Notes: a model not told the origin generated them from the sequence alone. DNA of 64,000 bases from Bacteroidota bacterium (GCA_020162035.1 JAIUNM010000017.1:22852-86851); one strand, 5' to 3'; counted from the stretch's first letter, positions 53,431 through 62,756 are shown. Numbers and translations are program-made.

Positions 53431-55380
53431 ATGAATACAATTAATCAATTAAAATATTGCAACAGCTTAACTCAATACAGTCGCTTTATTACAAGAGAAG
53501 TAAATATTGGCGACTTAAAAATGGGAGCACATCATCCAATTAGAGTGCAAAGCATGACAACAACTGATACAATGGACACCTTAAAAACGGTTGAACAAAG
53601 TATTAGAATGATTAACGCAGGTTGTGAATTAGTTAGAATTACTGCGCCAAGTTTAAACGATGCCAAAAATTTAGAATTAATTAAAAAAGAATTAAAACTT
53701 AAAGGTTACAATACACCAATTTGCGCAGATATACATTTTACACCAAATGCAGCAGAGTATGCAGCAAGAGTAATTGAAAAAGTAAGAGTAAATCCTGGTA
53801 ATTACGCAGATAAGAAAAAATTTGAAGTAATTGATTATACCGAAAGTGCTTATACCGCTGAACTTGAAAGAATAAGAGAACGCTTTACACCTTTAGTGAA
53901 AATTTGTAAAGAATATGGAACAGCTATGCGAATTGGAACTAATCATGGCAGTTTAAGTGATAGAATATTGAGCAGATTTGGCGATACGCCATTAGGAATG
54001 GTAGAAAGCGCTTTAGAATTTTTACGAGTATGCGAAGAAAATAATTATTACAACATTGTAATTTCAATGAAAGCAAGTAACACTCAAGTAATGGTGCAAG
54101 CCTACAGACTGTTAGTTGCTAAAATGATTGAAACAAATAGAAATTATCCTTTACATTTAGGAGTTACAGAGGCTGGAGATGGCGAAGATGGTAGAATAAA
54201 ATCTGCGGTTGGTATTGGCACTTTATTAGAAGATGGATTAGGAGATACAATAAGAGTAAGCTTAACTGAAGAACCTGAATTTGAAATTCCTGTTGCTAAA
54301 CAATTAGCCGAAAGATATACAAATCGAAATAAACACAATCAAATTCAGGATTTAACCTCTCCTCTACCTTATAACCCTTTTGAATACGAACGATTTAAAA
54401 CAAAAGAAATTATAAATATAGGTGGTAACCAAACACCAAAAGTAATTGCAGATTTTAGCACGAAAAAGGAAATAACTGCAGCAAGTTTATTTGCTGTTGG
54501 TTTAAATTACTCTATACCACTAGATAAATGGAACTTAACAGATACAGCAGCTGATTATATTTTTACAGGTGATAATGAAATAAATTTTGAAATACCTGGT
54601 ACGCTTGGTATTATTTATAATTATAAAACTTGGTTAAAACACACAAATAAAGCGCGTGTATTTCCATTATTTAATTCAATCGAATATTTTAATTCTACAA
54701 ATACATCACAAATTTTAAATTTTATTTTAATATCAATAAATGAATTAACAACTCAATTTGTAGATAAAATTAAAAATGAAAAAAATATTTGTTTAGTAAT
54801 TGAATCTTCAAATACACACACCATGCCTGAGTTAAGAAGATTATGTATAGAATTAAAAAATAAATCTATTTCTACTCCTTTAATTATAAAATGTAATTAC
54901 CAAAATTTACAAGAGTCGCAATTTCAATTGTATAGCAGTACAGATTTTGGAGGATTATTATTAGATGGTTTTGGTGATGGCATTTGGATAAGCCAACAAA
55001 ATTGCGTTAGTGCGCAAATTTGTAATTCAACTGCTTTTGGTATTTTACAAGCAACGCGCACACGTATAAGCAAAACAGAATATATAAGCTGCCCTAGTTG
55101 CGGAAGAACACTTTTTGATTTACAAGAAACAACACAAAAAATTAGAGAACGTACCCATCATTTAAAAGGTGTAAAAATTGGCATTATGGGTTGTATAGTT
55201 AATGGCCCAGGCGAAATGGCAGATGCAGACTACGGCTATGTTGGTACTGGAGTAGATAAAATAAGTTTATATAAAGGAAAGGAAGTAGTTAAAAAAAATG
55301 TAAATAGCGCAAATGCCGTTGACGAATTAATTGAACTTATAAAAGAAAATGGTGATTGGGTTGATAAACCAAAAATTTAA
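53431..55380 (+). CDS. ispG: 4-hydroxy-3-methylbut-2-en-1-yl diphosphate synthase, long (three-domain) form
   Basis: IspG (GcpE) makes HMBPP from MEcPP with a [4Fe-4S] cluster in the MEP isoprenoid pathway. The TIM barrel starts at TREVNIGDLKMGAHHPIRVQSMTTTDTMD. The C-terminal reductase part supplies three cluster cysteines, Cys554 and Cys557 (SCPSCGRTLFD) and Cys588 (MGCIVNGPGEMADADYGYVG). Between them lies an extra domain of about 200 residues, as in Bacteroidota, Chlamydiae and plants, which explains the 649-residue length. Its stop overlaps the next ATG (TAATG). Isoprenoids feed menaquinone and polyprenyl carriers. Confidence 0.96.
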   Translation: MNTINQLKYCNSLTQYSRFITREVNIGDLKMGAHHPIRVQSMTTTDTMDTLKTVEQSIRMINAGCELVRITAPSLNDAKNLELIKKELKLKGYNTPICADIHFTPNAAEYAARVIEKVRVNPGNYADKKKFEVIDYTESAYTAELERIRERFTPLVKICKEYGTAMRIGTNHGSLSDRILSRFGDTPLGMVESALEFLRVCEENNYYNIVISMKASNTQVMVQAYRLLVAKMIETNRNYPLHLGVTEAGDGEDGRIKSAVGIGTLLEDGLGDTIRVSLTEEPEFEIPVAKQLAERYTNRNKHNQIQDLTSPLPYNPFEYERFKTKEIINIGGNQTPKVIADFSTKKEITAASLFAVGLNYSIPLDKWNLTDTAADYIFTGDNEINFEIPGTLGIIYNYKTWLKHTNKARVFPLFNSIEYFNSTNTSQILNFILISINELTTQFVDKIKNEKNICLVIESSNTHTMPELRRLCIELKNKSISTPLIIKCNYQNLQESQFQLYSSTDFGGLLLDGFGDGIWISQQNCVSAQICNSTAFGILQATRTRISKTEYISCPSCGRTLFDLQETTQKIRERTHHLKGVKIGIMGCIVNGPGEMADADYGYVGTGVDKISLYKGKEVVKKNVNSANAVDELIELIKENGDWVDKPKI

Positions 55381-55952
55381 TGATAACCTTAAATCATAAA
55401 AAAGCAGTAAAATTATTGCAAATGGCTTACTCGGCCGAAAAAGCTGCTGCTTTTGCATACATTGGACATGCTAAATCGGTTAAAAATATAAATGAAAAAA
55501 AAGCCATTAAACAAATTGAAGATGATGAATGGCATCACAGGAAAGAAGTTTTAAAAATTATGCAGGAATACAACATTCCAATTTCTAAATGGTACGAAAT
55601 TAGATTTCATGTTATTGGAAAAATCATTTCGGCTTCGTGTTATGTAATTGGTTGGTTTATGCCTTTTTATTTTGCCGGAAGATTAGAAAGCGGAAATGTG
55701 TGCGAATATTTTAGACTTAAAATTTACTTTAACGAACTTGGCATAACTAAACACGACCAAGTTTTGTACGATATGGGTATTAAAGAAAAAGAGCACGAAG
55801 TTTATTTTTACGAGCAAATTAAAAACAGCAAACTTTTACCTTTTTTTGAAAAGTTTTTTAATTGGGGGGCAACGCAAAGTTTTAATAACATTGATTTAAA
55901 CCACCAATTACCCGTAGAAAAATCTGACGAGTATTGTAAAGTGAAGAAATAA
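55380..55952 (+). CDS. COQ7-like ferritin-fold diiron protein
   Basis: 190 residues of four-helix bundle. The diiron ligands fit the COQ7/demethoxyubiquinone hydroxylase pattern: Glu20 (YSAEKAA), Glu50 and His53 (EDDEWHH), Glu103 (GRLESGN), Glu136 and His139 (EKEH). A hydrophobic segment (about 79-99, GKIISASCYVIGWFMPFYFAG) could dip into the membrane. COQ7 hydroxylates a ubiquinone precursor, but this phylum uses menaquinone, so the substrate may differ. It starts inside the ispG stop (TAATG), and so is coupled to isoprenoid synthesis. Confidence 0.75.
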   Translation: MITLNHKKAVKLLQMAYSAEKAAAFAYIGHAKSVKNINEKKAIKQIEDDEWHHRKEVLKIMQEYNIPISKWYEIRFHVIGKIISASCYVIGWFMPFYFAGRLESGNVCEYFRLKIYFNELGITKHDQVLYDMGIKEKEHEVYFYEQIKNSKLLPFFEKFFNWGATQSFNNIDLNHQLPVEKSDEYCKVKK

Positions 55953-55983
55953 AAGTGTAAGTATTTAGACTAAAAACTTATAG

Positions 55984-56439
55984 TTAATTTAATAGCTTAG
56001 AAGTATAAACTATCTTATTATTTTGTCTGATAACAATTAAATATAAACCACTACCAATCGAAGATAAAGGTATTTTAAAATCTTGATTGTTTATTGTATT
56101 ATTATAAATAATTTGACCAGAATTATTTATTATTTGAACCTGAAAATTATTTGAAATACAAATTTGGCAGTTTATTTGTAAATATTCTAAATCAGAACTT
56201 TTAAATACTTTTATGGTATTTGCAAAATCATTTACTTGTAAATACATACATGGGCTAACAGAAACAGTTAATAGAGTTGAATTATAACAACCATTATTGT
56301 CTTCACCAGTAATTGTATATGTTGTAGTTAAACTTGGGCTAATAGCACTGTTTGTATTACTTCCAATAGAATTGTTATTTATACTATATGTATTTGCTCC
56401 ATTTATAGTTAACGTTGAATTTTGTTTATTACAAATTAA
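55984..56439 (-). pseudogene. 3' remnant of a T9SS-secreted protein (Ig-like repeat plus sorting tail)
   Basis: Read on the minus strand, an open frame without a start runs from just after a stop at 56440-56442. It encodes an Ig-like/PKD-like piece (CNKQNSTLTINGANTY ... SLTTTYTITGEDNNGCYNSTLLTVSVSP) of the kind repeated in Bacteroidota surface proteins, then a type IX sorting tail (IKVFKSSDLEYLQI ... GQIIYNN ... GSGLYLIVIRQNNKIVYTSKLLN). No signal peptide or N-terminal domains exist upstream, where the next gene lies. It is best read as the decayed end of a large adhesin gene. An internal ATG gives 87 codons but would lack a signal peptide. Confidence 0.65.
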
Positions 56440-56471
56440 TTATTTTGGATATTTAAATATAAGTAAAATTT

Positions 56472-57932
56472 CTAATTAAAAGGCACCAACCTTAAGCCAA
56501 TTGTAAATGCATTTAATTTTGGGCCTTGTGCTGTTTTAAACAAATCGGTTAAATTATATTCGCCAAACATTGTAAATTTATTGTAACCAATACTTAAATG
56601 TGCTTTTAAGCCTAATGGATTTAAATTATAATTATCTTTTCTAACTCTTTCAAAAACATTACCATTTTGTGCAAACACTAATTTAGTTCGAGATGAGATT
56701 AAATATTGCCCAACAACACCTACAGCAATATGTGCGGCTTTATGTGGATTTTTATTTGTGTTAAACTCTAACAGTAATGGCACTTGTAAATATGTATTTC
56801 TAAACTTATTTCTTTTTAAATCGTATGTGTTAGTGGTATCTATTGTACCCCAAGTAAAATTGCTATCTGCTCGTAATGTTGTTTTGTTATTTAAAGCGTA
56901 TATGTGATAATCAAAACCAAAACCTGTATTTAATGTAATGTATTTTTTATACAAGTTAACTTGAATTTGAGCAACATTAAATTGAAAATTAAAACTTCTA
57001 CTATAATCCAAATCCATATAATTGTATTTTTTATCAATGTTTGTGTTATAGTTTGGCGATAAATAACCGTTAACTCCCATATAAAAACCCGTCCAATGCT
57101 TAAATTCATTATCAATATCTTTTTTATTATCTTTAGATGGTATAGTGTCTCCAGCATTTTTACCCGCTATTATAATTAATTTTTTTCCACTAAAATGTAT
57201 AAAAGTAGAGTCAGATTTATTTTTATTTCCATTTTTAGATAATGAAATTGAACCATCATCAATTATTTTTGAAACTGACGAACCTGCTGTAGCATCTGCT
57301 TTAATATCTAAAGCGTTACCTTTTAATTTAATACTGCTTGCTCCAGTTGCTGTTGCTTTAACTTTATCTGTAACAAACATTTTAACAGAACTAGCACCAC
57401 TTGTTACAATATCGGCTTGCTTTGCAATTAATGAATATGATTTTAAAGATGATGCACCAGATACATTTACAAAAACGTTATTTGTTTTACCTGAAAGTTT
57501 TACATCACTTGCGCCACTTAACTGTAAATTTAAATAATCAATATTTACATCTCCATTAAAATAACTAGCTCCGCTTAAAGTTAATTGTAAACTATCACCT
57601 TTAAATGTGTTTTTTATTTTAAAATTTGATGCACCACTAATTTCTATTTCTTTAATACTTGGTGCTGATAAATAAAATATTATATCTTCTTTATAATTGC
57701 CTTTAGTTTTTAAAAACAAATTATTTTCATCTTGTCTTACACTAACGTTTTCAAATTGTTTTTCTGTTGTTTCTACTTTTAACGAAACTGTATCAGATAA
57801 AGTAAATATTACTTCGGCTGCACCAGAAATTGTAAGATTATTAAACGGAGTTAATTCGTAATTTTTATTTGATTGAGCGCAAATAGTTAAAGTAATTAAA
57901 CTTAAAATTGTTGTATATAGTTTTGATTTCAT
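56472..57932 (-). CDS. Head GIN domain (DUF2807) protein fused to a barrel-like C-terminal domain
   Basis: 486 residues with a signal peptide (ending TICAQS). The N-terminal half is a DUF2807 domain: FNNLTISGAAEVIFTLSDTVSLKVE, then a ladder of SGAS/GASS motifs (99, 120, 139, 158, 178, 197, about every 19-21 residues) that fits a right-handed beta-helix. After a polar linker (about 230-275) the C-terminal half (280-486) reads like an outer-membrane barrel (WTGFYMGVNGYLSPNYN, TLNTGFGFDYHIYALN, KAHLSIGYNKFTMFGEYNL, NAFTIGLRLVPFN). Together this suggests a surface-anchored adhesin-like protein. The function is not established. Confidence 0.72.
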   Translation of the reverse strand: MKSKLYTTILSLITLTICAQSNKNYELTPFNNLTISGAAEVIFTLSDTVSLKVETTEKQFENVSVRQDENNLFLKTKGNYKEDIIFYLSAPSIKEIEISGASNFKIKNTFKGDSLQLTLSGASYFNGDVNIDYLNLQLSGASDVKLSGKTNNVFVNVSGASSLKSYSLIAKQADIVTSGASSVKMFVTDKVKATATGASSIKLKGNALDIKADATAGSSVSKIIDDGSISLSKNGNKNKSDSTFIHFSGKKLIIIAGKNAGDTIPSKDNKKDIDNEFKHWTGFYMGVNGYLSPNYNTNIDKKYNYMDLDYSRSFNFQFNVAQIQVNLYKKYITLNTGFGFDYHIYALNNKTTLRADSNFTWGTIDTTNTYDLKRNKFRNTYLQVPLLLEFNTNKNPHKAAHIAVGVVGQYLISSRTKLVFAQNGNVFERVRKDNYNLNPLGLKAHLSIGYNKFTMFGEYNLTDLFKTAQGPKLNAFTIGLRLVPFN

Positions 57933-58129
57933 TTTTTAAATTTTATTTTTTTAAAACATTCCTAGGTTAATAGTTTCAATAATTTAGGTGTAAGACGATA
58001 ACTTGAATAAAATGTTACAGCTAAGTCTATCATTTTTTCAATTAATTGATTTTCAGTCAAATAAATTTTAAAGATTTAAGCTTTTTATTCACAAATTATC
58101 AAAATAGTACAAATACGTGGTTTTAGCAG

Positions 58130-58137
58130 TATATTTG
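58130..58137 (+). promoter_or_regulatory. -7 promoter element that decides the helicase start
   Basis: TATATTTG, a full TAnnTTTG match, lies 15 nt before the ATG at 58153 and inside a longer in-frame extension starting at GTG 58117. Transcription would begin after the GTG, so the ATG is the more likely start. Confidence 0.5.
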
Positions 58138-58152
58138 CCAATTGCATTTTTT

Positions 58153-59664
58153 ATGACTGAAGATAATATACCTGCTTTAACCGAAAAAAAATTATATCCG
58201 TATCAAGAAGCTGCTGTAACTAATATATTTAATAAGCTTATTGAATTACCACCAAATGCAAATATTTTATTTCAATTACCAACTGGGGGCGGTAAAACAA
58301 TTATTTTTAGCGAAATTGCAAAACGATATATTACTCAGTTTAACCGTAAAGTTTTAATATTAACACATCGTATTGAGTTAGGTAAACAAACATCAGAAGT
58401 TTTAAATAGTTTAGGAATTAGTAATAAAATAATTAATAGTGAAGTAAAACAATTACCTCAACAAAGCCATTATCAAACGTTTACAGCACTAGTAGAAACA
58501 TTAAATAATAGATTACAAGATAACGATCAGTTTTTAGAGGATATAGGTTTAGTAATTGTTGATGAAGCTCATAATAATTCTTTCCGTAAAATTTTTCATT
58601 ATTTTGAGAATGTAAATATTTTAGGCGTTACAGCAACACCATTAAGCAGCAACAAAAAACTTCCGCTATATCAAACCTATTCAACTTTAATAGTTGGCGA
58701 AAGTATTGCAGATTTAATACAACAAGGTTATTTATGCGAGGGGCAAACAGTAAATTTTGATGTAAATTTAAGTTCGTTACGCGTTGGTAATAATGGCGAA
58801 TTTACAGTTGGAAGTCATGAGTTGCTATACACGCAAGCCATGATGCAAAGTAAATTAATTGATGCGTATGAAGAACATGGAAAAGGCAAAAAAACTTTAA
58901 TATTTAACGCAGGAATTTTAACCAGCCGAGTAGTTTACGAAACGTTTAAAAAGAAAGGATACCCTGTTCGTCATTTAGACAGTACGTTTAACGAAAGAGA
59001 CAGGGCCGAAACATTAGAATGGTTTAGAAATACAAAAGATGGTGTTTTAACTTCGGTAAGTATTTTAACTACTGGTTTTGATGAGCCCGAAGTTGAAACA
59101 ATTATTTTAAATAGGGCAACTAAATCATTAACGCTTTACCATCAAATGATAGGTAGAGGAAGCCGTGTGTTACCTAATAAAAAAACGTTTAACATAGTTG
59201 ATTTAGGAAATAATTCGCGCCGCTTTAATTTATGGCAATTTCCAATAGATTGGAAACATGTTTTTGTTGCACCTCATTTGTATTTAGAACATAAATATAA
59301 AGATGAATGGGATTATGAATTAGAAAACGATTACGATTTGCCTCCAGAAATAAAAGAGCGTTTTTTAAATTCAAGTGCCGAAGCATTTATAGTAAAAGAC
59401 AGATATTTAATGGCTTTACGCAAAGGATTTAAGCCAGGTGTAGTACTTGATGAAAGCTTAGAAGATCATTTTGGAAGAATAAAAGATAATGCTGCTGATT
59501 TTGATGAAGCAATGGAACTTTTTAATTTATTAACCGAAGAATTTAAATTTAGAGTTACTCAATATGGTAAATGTATAAACTCAACAAAAAATCATACAGA
59601 TTACCAATACCAAACATACAGCAGCAAATTACGCAGAAGAATAATGAATTATTTTGCTGAATGA
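58153..59664 (+). CDS. DEAD/DEAH-type SF2 helicase
   Basis: 503 residues from the ATG at 58153. The helicase core has Q-like LYPYQEAAVTNIF, Walker A PTGGGKT (43-49), DEAH (137-140, LVIVDEAHNN), TATP motif III (LGVTATPL), and motif VI MIGRGSRVLP. The order and the DEAH box place it among Rad25/UvrB-like SF2 ATP-dependent helicases of unknown target (COG1061-like). The C-terminal 130 residues carry no domain I know. It converges on the RNA helicase gene with 4 nt between stops. Confidence 0.87.
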   Translation: MTEDNIPALTEKKLYPYQEAAVTNIFNKLIELPPNANILFQLPTGGGKTIIFSEIAKRYITQFNRKVLILTHRIELGKQTSEVLNSLGISNKIINSEVKQLPQQSHYQTFTALVETLNNRLQDNDQFLEDIGLVIVDEAHNNSFRKIFHYFENVNILGVTATPLSSNKKLPLYQTYSTLIVGESIADLIQQGYLCEGQTVNFDVNLSSLRVGNNGEFTVGSHELLYTQAMMQSKLIDAYEEHGKGKKTLIFNAGILTSRVVYETFKKKGYPVRHLDSTFNERDRAETLEWFRNTKDGVLTSVSILTTGFDEPEVETIILNRATKSLTLYHQMIGRGSRVLPNKKTFNIVDLGNNSRRFNLWQFPIDWKHVFVAPHLYLEHKYKDEWDYELENDYDLPPEIKERFLNSSAEAFIVKDRYLMALRKGFKPGVVLDESLEDHFGRIKDNAADFDEAMELFNLLTEEFKFRVTQYGKCINSTKNHTDYQYQTYSSKLRRRIMNYFAE

Positions 59665-59668
59665 TTTT

Positions 59669-60889
59669 TTATTTTTTCTTAAAAAACTTTTTACGCTTAA
59701 AATTTCCTTTTGATTTTGCAGATGGTTTTTTAATTTCTTCTGCGTTGTATAGTGGAGTTGCTCCGTACTCTTCAGCCAACTTTGGTTTTTCAACTTCAAT
59801 ACCCATTAAATTTTCTATAGTTAAAAACCTGTATTGGTCTTTAGGATTAACAAAAGTAATTGCTACACCAGTTTTTTCAGCTCTTGCAGTTCGTCCAATC
59901 CTATGTATATAATCTTCAGGGTCTGGTGGTACGTCGTAATTTACAACTAAACTAATTCCATCAACATCTATCCCTCTCGATAAAATATCTGTTCCAATTA
60001 AAATTCGCAAACGTTTACTTTTAAATTCGCGCATTATGGCTTCGCGTTCTACTTGCTCAATATCACTGTGAAAAGCTTTTGCATTAAATTTATTTCTTAA
60101 AAAACTTCTTTCTAAATCTTTTACTTTATCTTTTGTTGATGAAAAAATAATCACACTTTGATAATCATCATTACTTAAAATCTCATCTAACAATTTATCT
60201 TTTTGTTCGTTAAAAACATTATATGCTAATTGTTTTATTCCTGCAGCTGGTTTACTTATAGCAATGTTAATGCTTTGTGCTTGTTTAGTTATTTGATTTG
60301 CTAATTGGCGCATTTTGGGTGGCATAGTTGCCGAAAACAAAATAGTTTGTCTTTCTGTAGGCAAATACTTTATTATGTTTTTTATATCATCAAAAAAGCC
60401 CATATCCAACATTCTATCTGCTTCATCTAAAACTAAATGTTGTAATTGCGAAAAATCAATTCCTCCGCTTTGCAATAATGCAATTAATCTACCAGGTGTT
60501 GCGCAAACAATTTCTGCACCATTTTCCAATGCATTTTTTTGGTTTGTCCAAGTTACCCCATCATTACCTCCATAAACTGCAATAGAACTTACTCCGCAAA
60601 AATAAGCTAAACCATCTATTTGTTGATCTATTTGTAACACCAATTCTCTTGTTGGTGCAATTATTAAAGTATTTAAATGTCTGTTATCCGAATTTAAAAT
60701 ATTATTAATTATAGGTAATAAAAACGCAGCTGTTTTACCAGTTCCTGTTTGTGCACAAGCAATTACATCTTGCTTATTTAAAATTATTGGCATAGCTTGT
60801 TCCTGTATAGGTGTTGGTTGTTTATATCCCATACTTAACAAACCATCAATTAATTCTGGTTTAAAATTATAATCGCTAAAAAGTGCCAT
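59669..60889 (-). CDS. DEAD-box RNA helicase
   Basis: 406 residues from the ATG at 60887-60889 (MALFSDYNFKPELIDGL), chosen over a TTG 21 nt upstream because the Q-motif distance is typical. Motifs: Q motif YKQPTPIQEQAMP, Walker A AQTGTGKT, PTRELV, TPGRL, DEAD in LVLDEADRMLDMGF, SAT, and HRIGRTARA. The short C terminus is basic (KGNFKRKKFFKKK), as in RhlE-type helicases involved in ribosome assembly or RNA decay. RhlE is the closest guess. Confidence 0.93.
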   Translation of the reverse strand: MALFSDYNFKPELIDGLLSMGYKQPTPIQEQAMPIILNKQDVIACAQTGTGKTAAFLLPIINNILNSDNRHLNTLIIAPTRELVLQIDQQIDGLAYFCGVSSIAVYGGNDGVTWTNQKNALENGAEIVCATPGRLIALLQSGGIDFSQLQHLVLDEADRMLDMGFFDDIKNIIKYLPTERQTILFSATMPPKMRQLANQITKQAQSINIAISKPAAGIKQLAYNVFNEQKDKLLDEILSNDDYQSVIIFSSTKDKVKDLERSFLRNKFNAKAFHSDIEQVEREAIMREFKSKRLRILIGTDILSRGIDVDGISLVVNYDVPPDPEDYIHRIGRTARAEKTGVAITFVNPKDQYRFLTIENLMGIEVEKPKLAEEYGATPLYNAEEIKKPSAKSKGNFKRKKFFKKK

Positions 60890-60950
60890 AAAAGGTATAA
60901 ATATAACCAAATTTTATCCCTAATTGCTTACTAAAATTGTATTTATTTAA

Positions 60951-60980
60951 TTGAACTTATTTTAATTAATAGTAAATTTA
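60951..60980 (+). promoter_or_regulatory. Promoter of the rfaE1-like gene
   Basis: TTG (60951-60953), a 19-nt spacer and TAAATTTA (60973-60980). The following tagct matches the leaders at 2624 and 50934. The ATG is 14 nt downstream. Confidence 0.5.
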
Positions 60981-60994
60981 TAGCTGATTTTAAA

Positions 60995-62011
60995 ATGAAA
61001 AAGTTTTCAATTAAAAAAGAACATGTTCGCGAAATTTTTAAATCATTTAATAATTTAAATGTTTTAATAATTGGCGATGTAATGATAGATAGTTATTTGT
61101 GGGGAAAAGTTAATCGAATTAGCCCCGAAGCTCCAGTACCAATAGTTACCGTAGCAAAAAAAGAAAGGCGATTAGGAGGTGCCGCAAATGTAGCTTTAAA
61201 CATACAAGCCTTAGGTGCAAATCCTATTCTTTGTTCGGTTATTGGGGTTGATTATGATGGACAAGATTTTTTAGATTTATTAAAAAAACAAAAGTTAAGT
61301 CAAAAAGGAATTTTAAAATGTAGAGATAGAATTACTACTGTTAAAACTCGCGTTATTGGCAATAATCATCAATTAGTTAGAATTGACGAAGAGGTTGAAG
61401 AGGATATAACGCCAGCCGAAACTCAACAGTTACTTACGCTAATTTCATATATTATTAATCACGATAAAATTGATGTAATAATTTTTGAAGATTACAATAA
61501 AGGTTTAATTAATACAAAAATTATAAATAAAGTTGTTGAGCTTGCAAAAAGCAAAGATATTCCAACGTGTGTTGATCCTAAGAAAAAGAATTTTAATTCA
61601 TATAAAGGTGTAAGTTTGTTTAAACCAAATTTAAAAGAATTAAGCGAAGGATTAAAAACTGAACTGAGTACTGAATCTATTAAAGAAATTCAACGTGCAG
61701 TTAGTAGTTTTAGAGTTAAACAAAAAGCTGAAACTATGCTTGTTACTTTAGCCGAAAGAGGTGTAATTATTAATTCAAGAGTTCAAAAAGAACATGTTTC
61801 TGCCCATGTTAGAACTATTGCAGATGTAAGTGGTGCCGGAGATACTGTAATTTCAGTTGCATCGTTATGCAGAGCTTTAAATTGTAATAATTATTTTACT
61901 GCTGCCTTATCTAATTTAGCAGGAGGATTAGTGTGCGAAGAGATTGGCGTTGTGCCTATAGATAAAAACAAATTATTAAGCGAAGCCTTAAATTTAGATT
62001 TTATTAAATAA
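60995..62011 (+). CDS. PfkB-family kinase, D-glycero-beta-D-manno-heptose-7-phosphate kinase-like (RfaE1/HldE kinase domain)
   Basis: 338 residues of ribokinase fold. VLIIGDVMIDSYLWGKVNRISPEAPVPIV followed by RLGGAANVALNIQALGA is the RfaE/HldE N-terminal signature. The anion hole and base lie in SGAGDTV with Asp283. The pathway makes the heptose nucleotide precursor of LPS inner core. The cytidylyltransferase domain usually fused in HldE is missing, so a separate RfaE2 would be needed. It is followed after 9 nt by ubiE/menG. Confidence 0.88.
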   Translation: MKKFSIKKEHVREIFKSFNNLNVLIIGDVMIDSYLWGKVNRISPEAPVPIVTVAKKERRLGGAANVALNIQALGANPILCSVIGVDYDGQDFLDLLKKQKLSQKGILKCRDRITTVKTRVIGNNHQLVRIDEEVEEDITPAETQQLLTLISYIINHDKIDVIIFEDYNKGLINTKIINKVVELAKSKDIPTCVDPKKKNFNSYKGVSLFKPNLKELSEGLKTELSTESIKEIQRAVSSFRVKQKAETMLVTLAERGVIINSRVQKEHVSAHVRTIADVSGAGDTVISVASLCRALNCNNYFTAALSNLAGGLVCEEIGVVPIDKNKLLSEALNLDFIK

Positions 62012-62020
62012 TTTTTATTT

Positions 62021-62749
62021 ATGCTTCACGATTCTGTTACACCATATCAAAATAAAGAAACTGAAAAAAAAGAACAAGTTGCTCAAATGTTTGACAACAT
62101 TGCAAACCGTTATGATGTGTTAAACAGTGTGTTATCATTAGGAATTCATAAAGGATGGAGAAAAAAAAGTGTAAAAATTTTATCAGAAACTAATCCTCAA
62201 TTAATTTTAGATGTTGCAACAGGTACAGGAGATTTTGCAATAGAATGTGCCAAACTTAACCCAGAAAAAATTATTGGTGTTGATATTAGTGAAGGAATGA
62301 TGATTGTTGGAAGAGAAAAATTAAAACAATTAAATTTAAACAATATTGAACTCCAATACGGAAATGCAGAAACACTATCGTTTAACGAAAATTATTTTGA
62401 TGGTATAGTAGTTGGTTTTGGTGTAAGAAATTTTCAAAATTTAGAAAAGGGGTTATCAAATCTTTATCGAATTTTAAAACCTGGTGGCCAATTAATAATT
62501 TTAGAATTTAGTTACCCTACAAATATATTTGTTAAAGCATTTTACACTTTTTATTTAAGCGTTATAACTCCATTAATTGGTAAATTATTTTCTAAAGATA
62601 AAAGAGCGTACAGTTATTTGGCAGAAAGCGTTAAAGCATTTCCTCACAACCAACAGTTTATTAATGAGCTAAATAAAAATAAATATCAAAAAACATATTT
62701 TAAAAAACTATTTTTCGGAATAGCTGCAATTTATGTAGCAAAAAAATAA
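62021..62749 (+). CDS. ubiE: Demethylmenaquinone methyltransferase (UbiE/MenG)
   Basis: The enzyme C-methylates demethylmenaquinone with SAM, the last step to menaquinone, the quinone of this phylum. VAQMFDNIANRYDVLNSVLSLGIHKGWRKK is the UbiE/COQ5 signature 1; the SAM site is LDVATGTGDFAIE; GVDISEGMM, GIVVGFGVRNFQNLEKGLSNLYRILKPGG is signature 2. The 242-residue length is typical. It lies between rfaE1-like and enoyl-CoA hydratase genes, spacing 9 and 7 nt, so the three form an operon. Confidence 0.95.
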   Translation: MLHDSVTPYQNKETEKKEQVAQMFDNIANRYDVLNSVLSLGIHKGWRKKSVKILSETNPQLILDVATGTGDFAIECAKLNPEKIIGVDISEGMMIVGREKLKQLNLNNIELQYGNAETLSFNENYFDGIVVGFGVRNFQNLEKGLSNLYRILKPGGQLIILEFSYPTNIFVKAFYTFYLSVITPLIGKLFSKDKRAYSYLAESVKAFPHNQQFINELNKNKYQKTYFKKLFFGIAAIYVAKK

Positions 62750-62756
62750 AAAATAT

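Noticed and set aside
57145..57537. A 130-codon open frame antisense to the GIN-domain gene
   Set aside because: It arises from the regular SGAS repeat codons read backwards; no start signal and no recognisable protein.
58085..58093. TTATTCACA, a match to the DnaA box TTATNCACA
   Set aside because: It is a single site in AT-rich DNA far from dnaA, without a cluster or unwinding region; chance is enough to explain it.
50934..60980. TAAATTTA repeats as a dispersed mobile repeat
   Set aside because: The shared part is short (8-20 nt), always start-proximal and lacks flanking repeats; a promoter or leader motif is simpler.
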